A DNA stretch of 46,575 nucleotides from assembly GCA_003216915.1 (NCBI GenBank), contig QCIB01000013.1:1-46575 (forward strand). Direction: 5' to 3'. Positions 1-8,626 of this stretch are shown here, in pieces. The stretch is from Prochlorococcus sp. AG-402-I23. GTDB taxonomy: Bacteria > Cyanobacteriota > Cyanobacteriia > PCC-6307 > Cyanobiaceae. Position 1 is the first letter of the stretch, and every line of letters begins with the position of its first letter. Both the position numbers and the translations under genes were made by a program. Below the pieces are notes generated by a model. The model did not search any database and was not told the origin of the DNA. It saw only the letters and a program-made list of their open reading frames with translations.

Positions 1-1
1 A

Positions 2-142
2 ATATTCATCTTAAAAGATGTAGATCCAAAAGACCCTACTGAAGAGTTAAGTACCATATTAAGTAATTCTGAGGTAAATTTTGAAATAGAAAAGATTGAA
101 CGTATCTTAGATTCAAAAAATAAAAGTATGAATAAAGATTAA
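2..142 (+). CDS. C-terminal end of an unidentified protein (5' end outside window)
   Basis: An open frame enters from the left edge and ends at TAA 140-142. It gives 46 residues beginning IFILKDVDPKDPTEEL and ending KSMNKD. The tail is charged, mostly Lys, Glu and Asp, with no membrane segment. It lies 20 nt upstream of the DUF2232 gene on the same strand, so the two are probably co-transcribed. I do not recognise the family from this fragment and assign no function. The frame itself is supported by the clean stop and normal-looking spacing to the next gene. Confidence 0.6.
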   Translation: MFILKDVDPKDPTEELSTILSNSEVNFEIEKIERILDSKNKSMNKD

Positions 143-162
143 TTAAAAATATTCAATAAAAA

Positions 163-801
163 ATGAAAATAACAACAAAAACTGAAGCATTAAATATTGT
201 CGAGACCTCATATTTAGCATCTCTTTCGTCTTTATTATGGGTTGCATTATATTATTTGCCAATTGGTGGAGCTTTATTAAGGTTGATTTTACCCCTCCCA
301 ATAATCCTGTTGCACTTGAGAAGAGGAACTAAAACTGCATTGGAAGGACTCCTAATACAATTTCTACTTTTATTCATAATTATGGGTCCTGTTAGAGGAA
401 CTTTATTTTTATTTCCTTATGGTATCTTGGCTTTTTGGTTGGGCTGGTGTTGGTTTAGAGAAAAAAGTTGGAGATTAAGTCTAACTGTAGGAGTTATTAT
501 TGGAACCCTTGGCTTTTTCCTACGAGTAATAGCATTATCTACATTGGTTGGTGATAATCTTTGGGTGTTAATTACTAGAGCAAGTTATGGTCTTATAGAA
601 AAGTTTATGGGATTATTAAATTTACCTTTCCCCCCCTCAATTTTAAGTATCCAATTAGGTGCAATTTTTTTAATAATTTTTCAAGAAATAGTTTATGTTT
701 TAACGGTGCACGTAGTTGCATATTCTCTGTTTCCAAGATTTAAATTAAATATCCCAAATCCTCCAAGATTATTTCATGGCTTAGTTGATTTAAATAATTG
801 A
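163..801 (+). CDS. DUF2232-type integral membrane protein
   Basis: A 212-residue, very hydrophobic protein with about six predicted membrane segments (roughly residues 20-50, 60-82, 84-98, 104-128, 132-150 and 160-192). The pattern of aliphatic helices with short basic loops, such as HLRRGTKTAL and WCWFREKSWRL, fits the DUF2232 (YybS-like) family. That family resembles substrate-binding (S) components of ECF transporters, but the substrate is unknown. The start is ATG 163. Its TGA stop (799-801) overlaps a TTG that could start the cobT-like gene, which suggests translational coupling. The family call rests on residue pattern and the cyanobacterial context; a specific transported compound cannot be read from the sequence. 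Confidence 0.72.
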   Translation: MKITTKTEALNIVETSYLASLSSLLWVALYYLPIGGALLRLILPLPIILLHLRRGTKTALEGLLIQFLLLFIIMGPVRGTLFLFPYGILAFWLGWCWFREKSWRLSLTVGVIIGTLGFFLRVIALSTLVGDNLWVLITRASYGLIEKFMGLLNLPFPPSILSIQLGAIFLIIFQEIVYVLTVHVVAYSLFPRFKLNIPNPPRLFHGLVDLNN

Positions 802-812
802 AAAAAGTAAAA

Positions 813-1970
813 ATGTATAGTACAGAATTAGAGATAAATTTTTTTGGTAATGAACCCAATAAAAAAAGACAACTTAATAAGATAGAAATACTGAAAAAGA
901 ATATTAATAACTTTAAAATATTTCTTGTAATTGCAGGCACTAATACATCTCAAATTCCAGGAATTTCCGCTGCAGGTATTAATGCAAAATCAAGGCGAAC
1001 AACTGCGCTCGCAGATGCCGAATTTTTGCTTGAGGGTGCTTCTAAAGATCATAAATATAAATTACCTCTTCTCAATGCAGGAGTAACTCCGGCCCTAATC
1101 AGTCATGTTTGTTCAAGGCTTATAAATATTTATCCCGTTATTGTTCCTCTGGGAATAGGAGCAAAGCCTTATTTTCATCATTTGGCTGCAGAAGATAGAG
1201 ATTTGGGACCATCAAATTGTCTTACGACTGGTAAATCGATGACTAAAGAGAGAGTTTTAAATCTCTATGAAAAAGGTCTTGCGTTAGGAAAATCCTTAAA
1301 ACAACCAGTTTTAATTTCTGAATCTGTACCGGGGGGCACCACAACTGCTCAGGCAGTAATGGAAGCTTTTGGTTTGCAGGTTTCTAATTTAGTGGGGAGT
1401 AGTTTATTTAAAGCTCCAAGAGAACTGAGAAGACAAGTAGTTAAAAGAGGACTTTTTAATGCAAATTTCAAGGCTGATTTCGACTCTTTTGATGTTGTCG
1501 CAGCGGTAGGCGATCCTTTCCAAGCTTTCTCAATGGGGCTATTAATTGGTGCTAGGTTAGTAAAACAACCTGTAATATTGTCTGGCGGAAGTCAGATGTT
1601 AGCGGTCATTTTGCTTGTATTAGAATTCATAGATAAAAAAATTAAAGATGAATTTATTGAAGATGTTTTTATTGCGACAACTGGGTGGCTTGTGAAAGAT
1701 AATTCTCTAAATGATTTAGTAAATCTAATTAATGAAAAATATGATGTCAAATTATTAGGTTTAGCAAGTCCTTTAAATTTTAAATCTTCAAAATACAAAG
1801 AATTGAAGGATTATGAATTAGGCCATGTAAAAGAAGGTGTAGGTGCTGGTGGAATATCATTGCTTGCTTTCTTAGGTGGATTTAAAAATGAAGAAATAGT
1901 TTCATTGTGTCAACAAAATCTGGAAATGATGAAAGGCCTAGGTCAAATTTCTTTAGAGAAGGATTGTTGA
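813..1970 (+). CDS. cobT: CobT-like nicotinate-nucleotide phosphoribosyltransferase family protein
   Basis: About 385 residues of the CobT-like family found in cyanobacteria and archaea (TIGR00303-type). Recognisable segments are FLVIAGTNTSQIPGISAAG near the N-terminus, LLNAGVTP, VPLGIGAKP, the glycine-rich SESVPGGTTTAQAVMEAFG and a C-terminal KEGVGAGG. Classical CobT activates the lower ligand base of cobalamin. Marine picocyanobacteria are known to make pseudocobalamin, with adenine as lower base, so this homologue may act on a different base or have another role. The frame is open back to a TTG at 798 that overlaps the upstream stop; I prefer ATG 813. The next gene begins directly after the TGA stop. 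cobM, another corrinoid gene, is also in this window at 20575, but not in the same operon. Confidence 0.85.
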   Translation: MYSTELEINFFGNEPNKKRQLNKIEILKKNINNFKIFLVIAGTNTSQIPGISAAGINAKSRRTTALADAEFLLEGASKDHKYKLPLLNAGVTPALISHVCSRLINIYPVIVPLGIGAKPYFHHLAAEDRDLGPSNCLTTGKSMTKERVLNLYEKGLALGKSLKQPVLISESVPGGTTTAQAVMEAFGLQVSNLVGSSLFKAPRELRRQVVKRGLFNANFKADFDSFDVVAAVGDPFQAFSMGLLIGARLVKQPVILSGGSQMLAVILLVLEFIDKKIKDEFIEDVFIATTGWLVKDNSLNDLVNLINEKYDVKLLGLASPLNFKSSKYKELKDYELGHVKEGVGAGGISLLAFLGGFKNEEIVSLCQQNLEMMKGLGQISLEKDC

Positions 1971-2969
1971 ATGTTTTCAAAATTTGCAACCAGAAGAGAA
2001 TTTTTAAATTATGGTAAGCTTTCGTTTTTATTTCTCTTAAACTCTTGCAGTAATCTTCCTAAAAAAGTAAAAATTGCACTTCAACATTCTTTTTATCCAG
2101 AATCTTTTAGAGATACGATTCCAAAAGATTGGAAACAGGAAAAAATTTATTTTGAAAGTAGTCAGCTACAAAACAATAGAAATACAATTTTGAATTCTGA
2201 CTTTACTTTAATAAACGATGGGTGGATTACTAGTATAGATTTTTCAGGATTTGAAAAAATAAATGAATATCCATTGATTGAAAATTTGGATAGGAGATCG
2301 ATAGATTTTTTGGGAAGTTTCAATCAAAATCAGAGAAGTAAATTATTTCCTATTGGCGTTATACCTTATACAATTATCATTAAAAATAATAAAGAATTAA
2401 TCAATTCAGCCAGAATTTCGTGGGATTTTCTTCTTTCTAAAAAATTAAATGGAAAAATTATTTTTCCACAAAGTCCCAGAATAATATTGTCAATTGCTAA
2501 AAAAATTAATACATCTAATTCTTTAAAAAAACTAAAAAGCCAAGCAATGTTATTTGATGATAAAAATATGCTCAATTGGTTGATTAATTCTGATGCTTGT
2601 GTCGCAATAGTTCCTTATAGTCTCTGTTCAAAATATTTAAAAATAGATCCAAGGCTTTCTTTAGTTTTCCCAAGCCAAGGCGTACCTTTGATGTGGCATT
2701 TTTTACTTAGTCGATCAAATCTAAATAATGCAATATTAATTAAATGGATTAAATCTTTAGAAAATAAATCAATAGTAGATAAATTAGCAAGCCAGGGTTG
2801 GTACCTACCATTCAATAGTGATTATTTGCAAAGTAAATATAAATCTGAAATGTACCCCATTTCAGGACCTTCTGGGAAATGTTGGGAAAATAGTTGGTCC
2901 TTTCCTGTACTAACAAATGAACAAAAAATTAATCTTAAAAATTTCTGGAATGATTCCTTATCCCCATAA
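1971..2969 (+). CDS. Exported ABC-type solute-binding-like lipoprotein
   Basis: A 332-residue protein with a twin-arginine-like N-terminus (Arg8-Arg9 followed by EFL), a hydrophobic core at residues 17-24, and a lipobox-like LLNSC with Cys26. The body resembles type 2 periplasmic binding proteins of the spermidine/putrescine class: FPIGVIPYTIIIKNN, then a SWDFLL...LNGKIIFPQSPR block, then ACVAIVPYSLC. It begins at the base after the cobT-like stop, so the two genes are probably one transcript. No ATPase or permease gene is adjacent, so the transport partner is unknown. The 3' end overlaps the convergent aldo/keto reductase gene by 12 nt. The exported nature is well supported; the ligand is not. 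Confidence 0.7.
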   Translation: MFSKFATRREFLNYGKLSFLFLLNSCSNLPKKVKIALQHSFYPESFRDTIPKDWKQEKIYFESSQLQNNRNTILNSDFTLINDGWITSIDFSGFEKINEYPLIENLDRRSIDFLGSFNQNQRSKLFPIGVIPYTIIIKNNKELINSARISWDFLLSKKLNGKIIFPQSPRIILSIAKKINTSNSLKKLKSQAMLFDDKNMLNWLINSDACVAIVPYSLCSKYLKIDPRLSLVFPSQGVPLMWHFLLSRSNLNNAILIKWIKSLENKSIVDKLASQGWYLPFNSDYLQSKYKSEMYPISGPSGKCWENSWSFPVLTNEQKINLKNFWNDSLSP

Positions 2970-4100
2970 TCTTTTTGTCGGATTTTCAATTAATAAGTTA
3001 TGGGTTTCCTTTAATAAATTTGGTATATCTAATTTACTAGGACATTTAGGAACACATTCATTGCATTCTTGACAAAATGAGGAATTTTTTTCTTCCCACC
3101 AGTGGCCAGCTTTTCCTATTAAGTTATATCTTTCTTTTGAAAATTCTAATTGGCCATAACCAATAGATATATTTCTTAAACGAAGTATTTCTGGAATAGG
3201 TACCTCATTCGGACATGGAAGACAAAATCTACATTGTTCACATTTGGTTGAATTTAATCTTACATTAGCAACTTCCTCAATTTTATTGAGGGCGCTTTTT
3301 TCATGTTTTGTAAGCTTCTCTAAGGAGTTTCTAAGTTTATGGGCAAATTCAAAATCTTTTTTGTTTGTAGCTCCCAATGACAAAGTTGTAATTCCTTTTG
3401 ACAGCAAAAATCTATACGCTAGTTCTAATGGATGAAAAGGCTTGGAGGCCTGTAATAAAATATCACTTGGAGAATATAATCTACCGCCTTTATCTGCAGG
3501 TGATATTGCTAATACTCCCATACCTTTTTTTATAGCTTCCTCTGCCAAAGTAATTTTAGATTGATCTAAATAATGTAAATGAAGACTACAAAAACTAAAA
3601 ACTTCACAATTAATTGCATCTTTAATTAGTGAATAACTTCCGTGCGAACTAAAACCTACTTGATCAACTAGTTCCTTTTCAAGAATCCATGATATGAATT
3701 TCTTACCCTCTCCAGCTAGAGCCCAATCTAGATGTTGTTTTAAGTTGAGTCCATGAATTGCAAGATTATTAATTCTCTCGCGATTTAAATTTTTAAGAGA
3801 ATTTTTAAAATTATTTTTTAAAAAGTCAAAATCACCCTTTGGTAAAATTTTGGTAGTAATCACCCAATTTTCTTCTTTTATATTCTCTTCTATTTCTAGT
3901 TTTTTTATTGAATTTCCAATAAGTGATTCAGCATTTCCATAAGAAGGTGCTGTTTCTATGTGATTAATTCCTACATAATGTGCATTTTTTATTATGCCAT
4001 ACATTTTTTCGAGACTTTCAGTTGCTCGCATTGTCCCTAAAGTGAATAAGCTCACTTTCGCCCCTCTACCAAATGATCTTTTTTGTGAATTAATAATCAT
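2958..4100 (-). CDS. Aldo/keto reductase family oxidoreductase with C-terminal ferredoxin-like domain
   Basis: A 380-residue protein. The N-terminal two thirds is an aldo/keto reductase barrel, with HIETAPSYGNAESLIG near residue 47, a TTKI strand with the expected Lys, and LAIHGLN carrying the expected His. The usual catalytic Asp position reads Glu (IETAPSYG). The C-terminus holds two cysteine groups: Cys287, 290, 293, 296 (CxxCxxCxxCP) and Cys343, 346, 349, 353 (CxxCxxCxxxCP). These would bind two 4Fe-4S clusters, as in COG1453-type proteins. The predicted role is cytosolic redox chemistry on an unknown substrate with ferredoxin-like electron transfer. The gene overlaps the 3' end of the convergent lipoprotein gene. 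Confidence 0.85.
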   Translation of the reverse strand: MIINSQKRSFGRGAKVSLFTLGTMRATESLEKMYGIIKNAHYVGINHIETAPSYGNAESLIGNSIKKLEIEENIKEENWVITTKILPKGDFDFLKNNFKNSLKNLNRERINNLAIHGLNLKQHLDWALAGEGKKFISWILEKELVDQVGFSSHGSYSLIKDAINCEVFSFCSLHLHYLDQSKITLAEEAIKKGMGVLAISPADKGGRLYSPSDILLQASKPFHPLELAYRFLLSKGITTLSLGATNKKDFEFAHKLRNSLEKLTKHEKSALNKIEEVANVRLNSTKCEQCRFCLPCPNEVPIPEILRLRNISIGYGQLEFSKERYNLIGKAGHWWEEKNSSFCQECNECVPKCPSKLDIPNLLKETHNLLIENPTKRLWG

Positions 4101-4212
4101 CTAAATATGATCAATTTCTTTTTATTTATTCTTTAATTTATTTATAGTTGAAATTCATTTAAAGTAAATTAAAGTAAATACAAAATTTTGCAAAAATATT
4201 TTTCTCAAATCT

Positions 4213-4866
4213 ATGTTTACAGGAATAATTCAATCAATTGGAAAACTAAAACAAGAAAAAAATATTCTAGAAATTGAAATTCTAGATAATTTATTTGATA
4301 TAGCAATCGGTGACAGCATAGCTGTTGATGGAATTTGTTTGACAGTTAAAGAGATTTTTCAAAATAAATTTACTGTTGATGTTAGTGAGGAAACATTAAA
4401 AAAAACAACTTTAGGAGTAAAGTCGAACCTGAATCAGATTGTTAATTTGGAGCCAGCTCTTAGAGTGTCTGACCGTCTAGGAGGGCATATAGTCAGTGGA
4501 CATGTTGATGGCCTTGGAACAGTTGAGAGTATAGAAAAATTAGAGAAATCCTGGCTTTTATCTATAAAGTGGAAAAATAATAATTTTTCGAAATATGTAG
4601 TTAATAAAGGCAGTATTTGTGTAAATGGGATAAGTCTTACAATTGCAAAATATGAGCAGGAAGGAGAAATATTTACTATTGCGATAATTCCTCATACTTG
4701 GCATAACACAAATCTGAATAAATTAAATGTCGGTGACAACGTAAACCTTGAGGCAGATGCACTAATTAAATATGTAGAGAAATTACTTTTATTTAATAAA
4801 AATAGTAATCAAGATTTATCTTCAAATAATATTTCTTCGGAATGGCTTAAAGAAAACGGTTGGTAA
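4213..4866 (+). CDS. ribE: Riboflavin synthase, alpha subunit
   Basis: A 217-residue protein starting MFTGIIQSIG, the family's hallmark. It contains two lumazine-binding barrels in tandem (about residues 1-95 and 96-195), each with the motif seen as DGICLTV and NGISLTI, and the inter-domain GGHIVSGHVDG. The enzyme converts two 6,7-dimethyl-8-ribityllumazine molecules to riboflavin in the cytosol. The start is ATG 4213. The length is normal for the family, with a short extra polar C-terminal tail. It is transcribed alone and away from the aldo/keto reductase. The 112-nt upstream spacer is AT-rich and I see no FMN riboswitch in it. Confidence 0.95.
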   Translation: MFTGIIQSIGKLKQEKNILEIEILDNLFDIAIGDSIAVDGICLTVKEIFQNKFTVDVSEETLKKTTLGVKSNLNQIVNLEPALRVSDRLGGHIVSGHVDGLGTVESIEKLEKSWLLSIKWKNNNFSKYVVNKGSICVNGISLTIAKYEQEGEIFTIAIIPHTWHNTNLNKLNVGDNVNLEADALIKYVEKLLLFNKNSNQDLSSNNISSEWLKENGW

Positions 4867-4876
4867 AATATATTTT

Positions 4877-5230
4877 TTAATTTAATGGAATCAGATAAAT
4901 TGTTTTTGACTCTTTTTTAAGATCGATTTTAAATTCCCGACCAGGTTCTAGACCTAATTTTCTAGTGTAGGCATGACCAATTAATAAGTTCCCATTGCCA
5001 TGAACTTTAGTTTTGAATTCTTTCTGTCTGCCTCTTGAAGCTCTATTACCATTTTTCCCCTGACGACCATTTCCTATTTTGTAACCCTTAGCTTCGATAA
5101 GCGCCCTATAAAAACTTTTTCTTAAGATTCTTCCGCTAGGACCTACGTATCCACAACCTTTTGCTATCTCATCTTCAGATTTTTTACTTAATAATTTTGC
5201 TTTTTCAAGAAGTTCTTTTCCTTCAAGCAT
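4877..5230 (-). CDS. Cyanobacterial AbrB-like transcriptional regulator
   Basis: A 117-residue basic protein matching the cyAbrB family. An N-terminal region (about residues 1-50, with CGYVGPSGRILRKSFYRAL) precedes a Lys/Arg/Gly-rich linker and a C-terminal swapped-hairpin AbrB-like domain (about 70-117, with GNLLIGHAYTRKLGLEPG). Family members in cyanobacteria are DNA-binding regulators linked to carbon and nitrogen balance; targets here are not visible. It converges on ribE with a 10-nt gap, and its own promoter must lie in the 97 nt between it and ctaE. It is separated from and probably not co-transcribed with ctaE, which is upstream and on the same strand only beyond ctaE's own stop-side order. 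Confidence 0.88.
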   Translation of the reverse strand: MLEGKELLEKAKLLSKKSEDEIAKGCGYVGPSGRILRKSFYRALIEAKGYKIGNGRQGKNGNRASRGRQKEFKTKVHGNGNLLIGHAYTRKLGLEPGREFKIDLKKESKTIYLIPLN

Positions 5231-5327
5231 TAGCTGACAAATTTCTAATTATATATTCTTACTAAAAAGGAGAACTGTGGCAATATAAATTAATAAAAAA
5301 TATATTTAATTTTTTAAATTTAGTTTT

Positions 5328-5930
5328 TTATAAAAGATATAAAATAATAAATAAAATAACCCATATTCCATCTACAAAATGCCAGTACAATTCTACGGCT
5401 TCTAATGGGAACATATTTTGACTAGTTAATCTTCCTCCATTGATTCTCGATTGCCAAGCAATAATTAAAATCATTAAAGTGCCTAAAGTGACATGTAATC
5501 CATGAAAACCAGTAAGAGCATAAAAAGTACTTGCAAATAAATTATCGGTTAATCCAAAAGGTAAATGAAAATATTCAAATAATTGACAAATTAAAAATAT
5601 AATTCCAAGAAAAGCAGTAAAAAATAACCATTTTTGGGAATCAGAGTTTTTATCTTTTAAAAGTGCTTTACCTGCTTTATGGAAAGTTGCACTACTAACA
5701 AGTAATAAAATTGTATTGAGTGTAGGTATTGGTAGTTCTAATTCATAAATAGCGCCATCAGGTAATGGATTTACTGCTTTATAAGTTAAATAAGCAGCAA
5801 AGAATCCAGCAAAAGTCATTCCGTCCGCAATTAGGAAAGTTATAAGACCAAACATTCTGAAGTCTTCATGTGTTTCATTAAATTCAGAATTATTTTTTTG
5901 AATTTCTTTTGAGCTATCTAGTGTTGTCAT
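5328..5930 (-). CDS. ctaE: Cytochrome c oxidase subunit III
   Basis: A 200-residue membrane protein with about five membrane helices, typical of the shorter bacterial subunit III. Diagnostic stretches are FRMFGLITFLIADGMTFAGF near residue 25, LTGFHGLHVTLGTLM around 140, and the C-terminal AVELYWHFVDGIWVILF. It is the non-metal core subunit of the aa3-type oxidase that reduces oxygen at the end of the respiratory chain. It is last in ctaC-ctaD-ctaE: its ATG lies 6 nt after the ctaD stop, so translation is likely linked. The start is ATG 5930, giving a hydrophilic 20-residue cytoplasmic N-terminus. Confidence 0.96.
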   Translation of the reverse strand: MTTLDSSKEIQKNNSEFNETHEDFRMFGLITFLIADGMTFAGFFAAYLTYKAVNPLPDGAIYELELPIPTLNTILLLVSSATFHKAGKALLKDKNSDSQKWLFFTAFLGIIFLICQLFEYFHLPFGLTDNLFASTFYALTGFHGLHVTLGTLMILIIAWQSRINGGRLTSQNMFPLEAVELYWHFVDGIWVILFIILYLL

Positions 5931-5936
5931 GTGTTT

Positions 5937-7562
5937 TTATTTTTGTTCAGAAATTTCTTTACCATAACCATAAGGTTCTTCAACTAAAGGAGCTTCTCCT
6001 TCCCAATTTTCAACTGGAGGTGGAGAAGATGTTAACCATTCAGGTGTAAGAGCATTCCAAGGGTTATCGCCAGCATCTTTTCCATTTCTCACGCTAAGGA
6101 ATACATTAATTAAAAAAGGAATTGTACTTATAGCCATCAAAAGAGCCCCAAGGCTACTAATTTGATTAACGAACTGGAATTGAGGATCATATTCTGCAAC
6201 TCTTCTTGGCATTCCATTTAAACCAAGCCAATGTTGAGGAGCAAAGCACAAGTTAAATCCAATAAAGGTAATGATAAAATGTAAAATTCCTAATTTTTCA
6301 TTAAGCATTTTTCCAGTTACTTTGGGAAACCAATGATAAATTGAAGAGAAAATAATAAAAACAGTCCCTCCATAAACTATGTAATGAAAATGGGCTACAA
6401 CGAAATAGGTATCATGAACGTGAATATCGAAAGGTACCTGTGCCAAAGCAACTCCTGTAATACCCCCAAAAACAAAATTTATAATAAATCCGCAAGAGAA
6501 TAACATTGCACTATTGATGGAAATTTTACCTCCCCATAATGTCGCAACCCAATTAAAAAATTTTATACCTGTTGGAACAGCAATAAATGCTGTGGCAATA
6601 GTAAAGAACAATCTCATCCAAGGGGGCGTTCCACTCGTAAACATGTGATGCGCCCAAACAACTAAACCTAAAACTACTATCCCCATTATTGAAAAAACCA
6701 TTGTTGTATATCCAAAAAGTGGTTTTCTAGCATGTACAGGAAGTATTTCACTAACTAAACCAAAGGCAGGAAGGACCATAATGTATACAGCTGGATGAGA
6801 ATAAAACCAAAATAAATGCTGATAAACTACGACATTGCCACCTAAAACAGGATTGAAAAACCCTGTATGAGCGATGATATCGAAGCTAAGTAGAATTAAA
6901 GTGCCTGCTAAAACAGGAGTTGACAAAACAACTAATAGACTTGTTCCAAGCATTGCCCAACAATACATTGGCAATTGCATAAGTTTTAATCCTGGCCTTC
7001 TTAATTTGATAATGGTGGCGATAAAGTTTATTCCACCAAATATAGAACTGCCTCCAAGTAATAGAACGCTAAGAATCCAAATGATTTGTCCCGATTGAGG
7101 AGTAGTTATGCTCAAAGGTGGATAAGCCGTCCATCCAGCCTGAGCAGCACCCTCAACAAAATAGCTTGCTACCAGCATCAAACCTGAAGGAGGAATTAAC
7201 CAAAAAGCTACGGCATTTAATCTTGGGAATGCCATATCTCTCGCACCTACATAAAATGGAATTAAATAATTTCCAAAAGCACCGTTAACTACAGGCACTA
7301 TCCAAAGGAATATCATTATTGTTCCGTGTAAAGTTAAAACTTGGTTATAAACATCTCTTGGCATAAAGTCAGACATTGGACTAGCTAGTTCAATTCTTAT
7401 AGCGCTCGCTAAGGTTCCTCCTATTAAATAAAAAAGAAAACCGCAGACTAAGTATTGTATCCCAATTACTTTATGATCAAGGCTAAAACTAAAGTATCTA
7501 AGCCAGCCTTTAGGTTGAAGGCTTTCATTATTAGTTTTTTGTGGATCTATTGATATTGTCAT
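5937..7562 (-). CDS. ctaD: Cytochrome c oxidase subunit I (A2-type heme-copper oxygen reductase)
   Basis: A 541-residue, twelve-helix catalytic subunit. Heme and copper ligands are present: His79 in LTLHGTIMIFLW (low-spin heme), His256 with cross-linked Tyr260 in WFYSHPAVY, His305-His306 in VVWAHHMF (CuB), and His391/His393 in VAHFHYIVYGG. Lys334 in PTGIKFFNW is the K-channel lysine. The YSHPxVY motif replaces GHPEVY, which marks the A2 subfamily. The start ATG overlaps the ctaC stop by 4 nt (ATGA), so translation is coupled. It reduces O2 to water and pumps protons. All key residues are intact. Confidence 0.97.
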   Translation of the reverse strand: MTISIDPQKTNNESLQPKGWLRYFSFSLDHKVIGIQYLVCGFLFYLIGGTLASAIRIELASPMSDFMPRDVYNQVLTLHGTIMIFLWIVPVVNGAFGNYLIPFYVGARDMAFPRLNAVAFWLIPPSGLMLVASYFVEGAAQAGWTAYPPLSITTPQSGQIIWILSVLLLGGSSIFGGINFIATIIKLRRPGLKLMQLPMYCWAMLGTSLLVVLSTPVLAGTLILLSFDIIAHTGFFNPVLGGNVVVYQHLFWFYSHPAVYIMVLPAFGLVSEILPVHARKPLFGYTTMVFSIMGIVVLGLVVWAHHMFTSGTPPWMRLFFTIATAFIAVPTGIKFFNWVATLWGGKISINSAMLFSCGFIINFVFGGITGVALAQVPFDIHVHDTYFVVAHFHYIVYGGTVFIIFSSIYHWFPKVTGKMLNEKLGILHFIITFIGFNLCFAPQHWLGLNGMPRRVAEYDPQFQFVNQISSLGALLMAISTIPFLINVFLSVRNGKDAGDNPWNALTPEWLTSSPPPVENWEGEAPLVEEPYGYGKEISEQK

Positions 7563-8362
7563 AAATTTACCTCTGGTTTTTTATTTTTGTTAAACCATTC
7601 GTTGTAATCAGATACTTCTTCAACAATTATCGAGGCTCTCATCCCTCCATGATATGGGCCACATAATTCTGCGCAAATTATCGGATATTTTCCTACTTTT
7701 GTAGGAGTGAAATTTAGAATAGTCGGTTGTCCAGGAATAATATCCTGTTTAATTCTGAACTCTGGAACCCAAAAAGCATGAATGACATCTTTGGATTCCA
7801 TTTTCATTGATACTTTTTGATCAACAGGAACGTGTAGTTCTCCTGATATGAAATTGCCCTTGGGATAATTGAATAGAAATGCAAATTGCATAGCTGAAAC
7901 TTCTATTGATAAATTATTTATTGCTATTTCATTATCAGAAGTTTGACTTATTCCAGCCCATATTTTTTCAGTGTTAGAACTCATCATTTCATGATTATGA
8001 TTTAGTTCTTTCATCCCTCCCATTCGATCGTAGATGTTGTAACTATATAAACCTATTAATAAAACAATTATCGAAGGAATAATTGTCCATACAATTTCTA
8101 AGCTTAAATTTCCCTCTAAAGCTATACCATCGCCTATCTGATCATTTCTTTTCCTAAATTTAAATAAGCTATAAATAACTGCTATTGTCATTCCTATAAA
8201 AATAATTAATCCAATGATGAAAAGAATTTTAAAAAGTTCATCGTAAATTGGTGCATTAATACTTGCTTCCGCTGGGAGCAAATTTACATTAAAACCAATC
8301 CAAAAAGATATAGCAAAAACGAACGAAATAATTAGTATTAAATAAATGTTTTTATTTAACAA
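7559..8362 (-). CDS. ctaC: Cytochrome c oxidase subunit II (CuA subunit)
   Basis: A 267-residue protein. Hydrophobic segments lie at about 4-26, 44-66 and 88-110, followed by a soluble cupredoxin domain. The CuA site is complete: His195 in DVIHAFWVPEF, then Cys230, Glu232, Cys234, His238 and Met241 in CAELCGPYHGGM. The domain receives electrons from a soluble donor (cytochrome c or plastocyanin) outside the membrane. The start is TTG 8362, with no in-frame ATG nearby. A His/Met-rich stretch (HNHEMM, about 122-127) precedes the cupredoxin fold. It is first in ctaC-ctaD-ctaE and divergent from ctaA, so control elements for both sides lie in 8363-8626. Confidence 0.96.
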   Translation of the reverse strand: MLNKNIYLILIISFVFAISFWIGFNVNLLPAEASINAPIYDELFKILFIIGLIIFIGMTIAVIYSLFKFRKRNDQIGDGIALEGNLSLEIVWTIIPSIIVLLIGLYSYNIYDRMGGMKELNHNHEMMSSNTEKIWAGISQTSDNEIAINNLSIEVSAMQFAFLFNYPKGNFISGELHVPVDQKVSMKMESKDVIHAFWVPEFRIKQDIIPGQPTILNFTPTKVGKYPIICAELCGPYHGGMRASIIVEEVSDYNEWFNKNKKPEVNL

Positions 8363-8626
8363 TTGATTTCTAAAAAATTTGTATTTATATTCTCAACATA
8401 TTCAATTTTTTTAATCCTGCATCCTTTGTTAAAAGAAAATCATTTAAATTCACAACTTCTTAAGATTTTTGAAATAAAAGGCGTATTTTTAATAACTTTT
8501 TAGAGTTAATTGTCAGGGAAAAAAGATTAAATTAGTAAATTATTTTTTAAATTAAACATATTAATTTTTAATTAATGTTTGGTTTTTGAATCTAATTTAT
8601 TATGCAAAATAATAGGTTTTATCCAT
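8363..8626. promoter_or_regulatory. Intergenic control region between ctaC (leftward) and ctaA (rightward)
   Basis: About 260 nt of AT-rich sequence separate the divergent terminal-oxidase and heme A synthesis genes. Both operons must be transcribed from here. I see several TA-rich -10-like strings but no clear paired -35, no strong palindrome and no additional reading frame of note; short ATGs run quickly into stops. The ctaA frame is open from 8579, so part of this stretch could be coding if the upstream TTG is used. Confidence 0.45.

Noticed and set aside
740-940. 66-residue minus-strand frame
   Set aside because: It overlaps the end of the DUF2232 gene and the start of the CobT-like gene; composition is that of an antisense shadow.
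4101-4212. FMN riboswitch in front of ribE
   Set aside because: The spacer is short, AT-rich and lacks the conserved FMN aptamer blocks.
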